DNA from: an uncultured Clostridium sp.
GTDB taxonomy: Bacteria > Bacillota > Clostridia > TANB77 > CAG-508
Length of the DNA stretch: 45,315 nt
Assembly (NCBI GenBank): GCA_947648255.1
Contig: CANSNA010000009.1
Coordinates: 1 to 45,315 of the forward strand
Reading direction: 5' to 3'
The notes below the pieces were generated by a model. It made no database searches and was not told the DNA's origin. It worked only from the letters and a program-made list of their open reading frames with translations. This document shows positions 41,213-45,315 of this stretch, in pieces. Both the position numbers and the translations under genes were made by a program. The stretch's first letter is position 1. The number at the start of each line of letters is the position of its first letter.

Positions 41213-42024
41213 CTAGTTTGTAATTACTAAAACTGTTTCTACTCTATCGAAGTCTACTGCGGGTTCTATCCATGCATATCTATCTAGTATGTTTTGCGTA
41301 TTTTCTACATTTTTTACTTTACCGAATTATTATTCCTTTTGGATATATTCCTCCCATTCCTGAGGTTTCTATGCTGTCTCCTTCTGCTATATCTGCATCT
41401 GTTGGTATATATGTAGCTTTTAACATTCTATCATTTAAACTTCCTTTACAGATTATGCTGTCTTCTGCATTTGTTAATTTTGCTGTTACTGAGCTTGCTG
41501 AATCTATTATTGTTTGCACCTTTGCAGTAGTATCTGTTACAGATACTACATAACCGTATTAGTCCTTGATCTGCAATAACTGTCATGTTCTCTTCTATTC
41601 CATCTTTTTTCCCTACATTTATTACAAATATTTTACTATAGTTACTTATGTCTTTACTGATTATATAAGCTGGAATTGCTTGATAATTTGCGTATTTTTC
41701 TGTAAGACCAAGATATTCTTTCATTGTTTCATTTTCTGCTTTTATAACTTCTAGCTCTCTTAAATCTTGTGCTAGTTTGCTGTTTTCTTCTTGTAGTCTT
41801 TCATTTTCTGCTTTTAAACTCTCCATATTTATAAAAAAGTTTGTATTTCCTGATATTTTATTTTTAAGGTAAGTGTACCCACTTTGAAGTGGCATAATTA
41901 TACTAGAAAAAGCATTTTCTATATATGATAGACTGCCTGATTTTACATTTGAAAAAAATACTAATAATATTAATACAATTATTGTAATTGCAATACCTAT
42001 AATTCCTGTTTTTTTTCTATACAC
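41213..42024 (-). CDS. mreC: Rod-shape protein MreC, two CGG skip sites
   Basis: Bitopic elongasome protein linking MreB filaments to PBP2; 269 aa. N-terminal membrane helix (IIGIAITIIVLILLVFFS), coiled coil (ESLKAENERLQEENSKLAQD), then the beta domains (YIISKDISNYSKIFVINVGK, ENMTVIADQGLIG). CGG at 41554-41556 (ata, gives DQGLIGYVVSVTDTT, the classical MreC GLVGxV motif) and 41322-41324 (att CGG taa, gives PKGIIIGKVKNVEN, matching the PxGLxIGxV motif). The end is then TAG at 41213. 812-2 is divisible by 3. GTG start at 42024 behind AAAGGAAAGG. Both restored glycines sit in the best conserved motifs of the family. Confidence 0.96.
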
Positions 42025-42044
42025 TTAAACCTTTCCTTTCTTTA

Positions 42045-43801
<1,757 letters not shown>

Positions 43802-43829
43802 TTAAGCCCCCACTTAAAGAAAAATGAAT

Positions 43830-44087
43830 TTAGGTTTTTCTATAAATAAATAATGCAATTGCCATTCCCAAAATGCTTGCAATATTTATTTTTATTTGAA
43901 TTCCAATTGTAAGAGTAATTATGCTTAAGTCTAAAACTACTGGCTCAGTAAGCCCAAAACTTTCACCATATCCCAGCCACCAAAGGAAGTCTACCCCTGA
44001 TGCAAGTTCTCCCAAAAGCCCTCCTACTACTATTCCTGCGAGTATGAATACGATTAAAATCCATATATTTTTGTCTCTCGTTGCCAT
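43830..44087 (-). CDS. DUF4321 family small membrane protein
   Basis: 85 aa with an N-terminal membrane helix (IWILIVFILAGIVVGGLLGE), the family-like sentence WWLGYGESFGL, PVVLDLSIITLTIGIQIKIN, and a second helix ending ASILGMAIALFIYRK. This is the DUF4321 pattern of a small protein often found just upstream of radC or mreB in Clostridia. Function unknown; its place at the head of the cell-shape operon suggests a link with envelope growth. ATG 44087 follows GGAGG. It contains no CGG. A consensus promoter lies at 44124-44152. Confidence 0.88.
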   Translation of the reverse strand: MATRDKNIWILIVFILAGIVVGGLLGELASGVDFLWWLGYGESFGLTEPVVLDLSIITLTIGIQIKINIASILGMAIALFIYRKT

Positions 44088-44123
44088 ATCTTTTGTTCCT
44101 CCTAATTCTTTTTTCCGTATACT

Positions 44124-44152
44124 ATTATATATTGCTAAATTAAATTTTTCAA
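44124..44152 (-). promoter_or_regulatory. Promoter of the cell-shape operon
   Basis: Minus-strand TTGAAA (44152-44147), 17-base spacer, TATAAT (44129-44124), about 37 bases upstream of the DUF4321 start. It would drive DUF4321-radC-mreB-mreC-mreD-mrdA-minC to the terminator at 37818. Confidence 0.85.
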
Positions 44153-44223
44153 GTACTATAGGTAAGAAATTTAGAGATTTCTTTTTAAAAGATTATTATA
44201 TGATTAATCAGAATATTGACAAC

Positions 44224-44259
44224 CCCCAGAAAAATTTTAATATTTTTCTGGGGTTTTTT
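44224..44259 (+). terminator. Strong orphan terminator, rightward
   Basis: Stem ccccagaaaaa (44224-44234) with tttttctgggg (44243-44253) and six T at 44254-44259. No gene reads into it from the left on this strand; the adjacent leftward promoter points away. It may end a short divergent transcript. Confidence 0.75.
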
Positions 44260-44368
44260 CATAAAAGTATTAAAAAATATGTTACTATAATACTTATTGC
44301 AATTTGTAACCATGGTATTTCGAATTTGTATAGATTTATATTTTTCATTTTTGTAAACATATAAAATG

Positions 44369-44479
44369 CTAGAACTTTGCTTTTGCATCTACTATCCCTA
44401 TTTTATCATATACATGATCTCCATACAATTTTTTGTTATTATCTAGCATTAAATCTTCTATTTTATTTACTGCCCTCAT
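44369..44479 (-). other. Possible 36-aa coding remnant
   Basis: An open frame of 36 codons (MRAVNKIEDLMLDNNKKLYG ... DKIGIVDAKAKF) with no ribosome site, upstream of the cell-shape operon. Its composition looks protein-like, so it may be the 3' end of a lost gene. I do not recognise it. Confidence 0.25.
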
Positions 44480-44483
44480 ACTA

Positions 44484-44518
44484 AAAAGACCCAAATGCAC
44501 CAAATGTTTGGGTCTTTT
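44484..44518. terminator. Bidirectional terminator hairpin
   Basis: A 12-bp stem (aaaagacccaaa 44484-44495, tttgggtctttt 44507-44518), T-rich on both sides. It separates the remnant at 44369 from the region of the plus-strand secreted-protein gene. From 44520 to 44726 I see only a partial inverted repeat (around atcaatgtatc and gatatattgat) and the ribosome site. Confidence 0.6.
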
Positions 44519-44726
44519 GGGTCTTTTGCTTGCATTTGTGAAAAGGAGGTTATATAATAACTATCAATGTATCCAAAGTGATATATTGATACATATTATA
44601 TTTACAATGATGTCAGTTAAAATAACAGGCATCTTGTAATAGAGAGGAAAAGTGTCAAATGTTACCTAGCACACCAAAACTCTAAGTACCTTTCACACAC
44701 AATGACAACAATGGAGGTTAACTAAA

Positions 44727-45176
44727 ATGAAGGTTATTTACAAGCGTTTTCTGTCCCTGTCCTTGGCACTCATGATGATCCTGTCCTGCACCATGGTTGC
44801 ATCTGCAGCCAACACAGGCTCTACTCCAGAAACTGGTTCCTCTGTGGAATTTACCAATGAAGCTGGCATTATGCCACAAGAACTCAACTATCTAGTCCAG
44901 CTTGAATTAGCTTCTGGATGTGGTCAAAATTATAAAGCTCATGATACTGTTCCTATCCGGCAAAGAGGATATTACCATGTTATTCTCGGTGTCGCTGGTG
45001 GCTCTATGGAAATTACACTTGGAATAAATGGTAATACTACTCTCCGTAGAGTCGTTAATAGGGGGGAAACGATAGATATCCCTTATGCTGAGTTAATCCC
45101 TGGCGATACTCTTTCGTATTCACTCTATGCATTATCTCCTTGTGCTTATGTCGTTCTTAACATTGTTTCAGCATAA
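44727..45176 (+). CDS. Secreted 149-aa protein, foreign-looking, in-frame CGG read as Arg
   Basis: Signal peptide (FLSLSLALMMILSCTMVASA), then a mature domain of about 120 residues with a short Thr/Ser/Pro-rich start and a beta-rich part (RGYYHVILGVAGGSMEITLG, TIDIPYAELIPGDTLSYSLY). GGAGG lies 9 bases before ATG 44727. Codon use differs from the neighbours (CTG, TCC, ATC, GCC frequent near the start). At 44958-44960 it has an in-frame CGG, atc CGG caa, giving PIRQRGYYH. Here skipping C would end the protein 22 codons later, so conventional reading is the natural one. This suggests recent transfer from a bacterium with the standard code. In this host it may yield a truncated product. Family unknown. 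Confidence 0.75.
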   Translation: MKVIYKRFLSLSLALMMILSCTMVASAANTGSTPETGSSVEFTNEAGIMPQELNYLVQLELASGCGQNYKAHDTVPIRQRGYYHVILGVAGGSMEITLGINGNTTLRRVVNRGETIDIPYAELIPGDTLSYSLYALSPCAYVVLNIVSA

Positions 45177-45228
45177 TTACAATTATAACTTATATTAAGT
45201 TATAATCAGCAAGACACTTTTCTCTCAA

Positions 45229-45263
45229 AAAAGAGGGTATCCTAGAATAGGAACCCTCTTTTT
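45229..45263 (+). terminator. Terminator of the secreted-protein gene
   Basis: Stem gaggg..tcct (45233-45243) with agga..ccctc (45248-45257), followed by five T. A further palindrome (ataactt/aagttat, about 45184-45202) lies just upstream. The terminator is immediately followed by the group II intron end. Confidence 0.85.
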
Positions 45264-45264
45264 A

Positions 45265-45315
45265 GTGTGCCCAGCATGGGCAACAACTTGAGGGTGAAAG
45301 TCCCTTACGGTGCCT
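45265..45315 (+). mobile_element. Group II intron, 5' end (partial)
   Basis: Starting right after the terminator T-run, GTGTGCCCAGCATGGGC shows the GUGYG 5' boundary and the domain I start of bacterial group II introns, followed by TTGAGGGTGAAAGTCCCTTA, a typical domain I stem. Insertion just downstream of an intrinsic terminator is the habit of class C (IIC) introns. The reverse-transcriptase part lies beyond the window. Confidence 0.85.

Noticed and set aside
44433-44639. A 68-codon plus-strand open frame near the right end
   Set aside because: It crosses a terminator hairpin, has no ribosome site and no protein-like features.

Overview
The window is very AT-rich with strong Shine-Dalgarno sites (AGGAGG type). 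Its gene set (dnaG-rpoD, carD, glmM, radC-mreBCD-mrdA-minC, DUF4321, large Cna-B/SdrD-like surface proteins, Wadjet) points to an uncultured Clostridia-like member of the Bacillota. Almost everything is on the minus strand.

The main observation concerns decoding. Eleven minus-strand genes, including essential ones (rpoD, dnaG, glmM, mreB, mreC, mreD, mrdA), appear broken into 2-16 fragments. Every break is at an in-frame CGG codon. If one C is skipped, so that CGGN yields the single glycine codon GGN, every gene is restored to full length and to its family's conserved sequence. I find 33 such sites: jetD 1, the small gene at 9371-9701 1, rpoD 1, dnaG 1, glmM 3, the cyclic-glucan synthase 15, mrdA 4, mreD 2, mreC 2, mreB 2, radC 1. 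In all 11 genes, total length minus the number of sites is divisible by 3. About 40 out-of-frame CGG triplets (as in acG Gxx or xxC GGx) cause no shift. No in-frame CGG in a host-like gene is read as arginine, while CGT, CGA, CGC, AGA and AGG are. This looks like a lineage in which CGG is lost as an arginine codon and is read by +1 frameshifting or as a four-base glycine codon. Frame specificity argues strongly against sequencing error.

Layout. 1-1110: an IS3-family end inserted into an integrase remnant beside a tRNA-Met gene. 1111-1550: a 57-aa gene and a probable small RNA with its own promoter and terminator. 1612-9317: a Wadjet anti-plasmid system in the order jetD-jetA-jetB-jetC behind a consensus promoter. 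9371-12842: dnaG, rpoD and an unknown small gene. 13038-16306: a Cu/Zn-SOD-like gene, glmM, carD and a thioredoxin-like lipoprotein or membrane-anchored gene. 16554-24620: a 2683-aa cyclic beta-1,2-glucan synthase-like enzyme with 15 sites. 24858-36424: two giant surface proteins with no site at all. 36766-37734: three small genes of unknown function. 37854-44087: the cell-shape operon DUF4321-radC-mreB-mreC-mreD-mrdA-minC, transcribed leftward from a consensus promoter.

44200-45315 looks recently acquired: two terminator hairpins, a secreted-protein gene with GC-richer codon use that contains the only in-frame CGG apparently read as Arg, and, just after its terminator, the 5' end of a group II intron.
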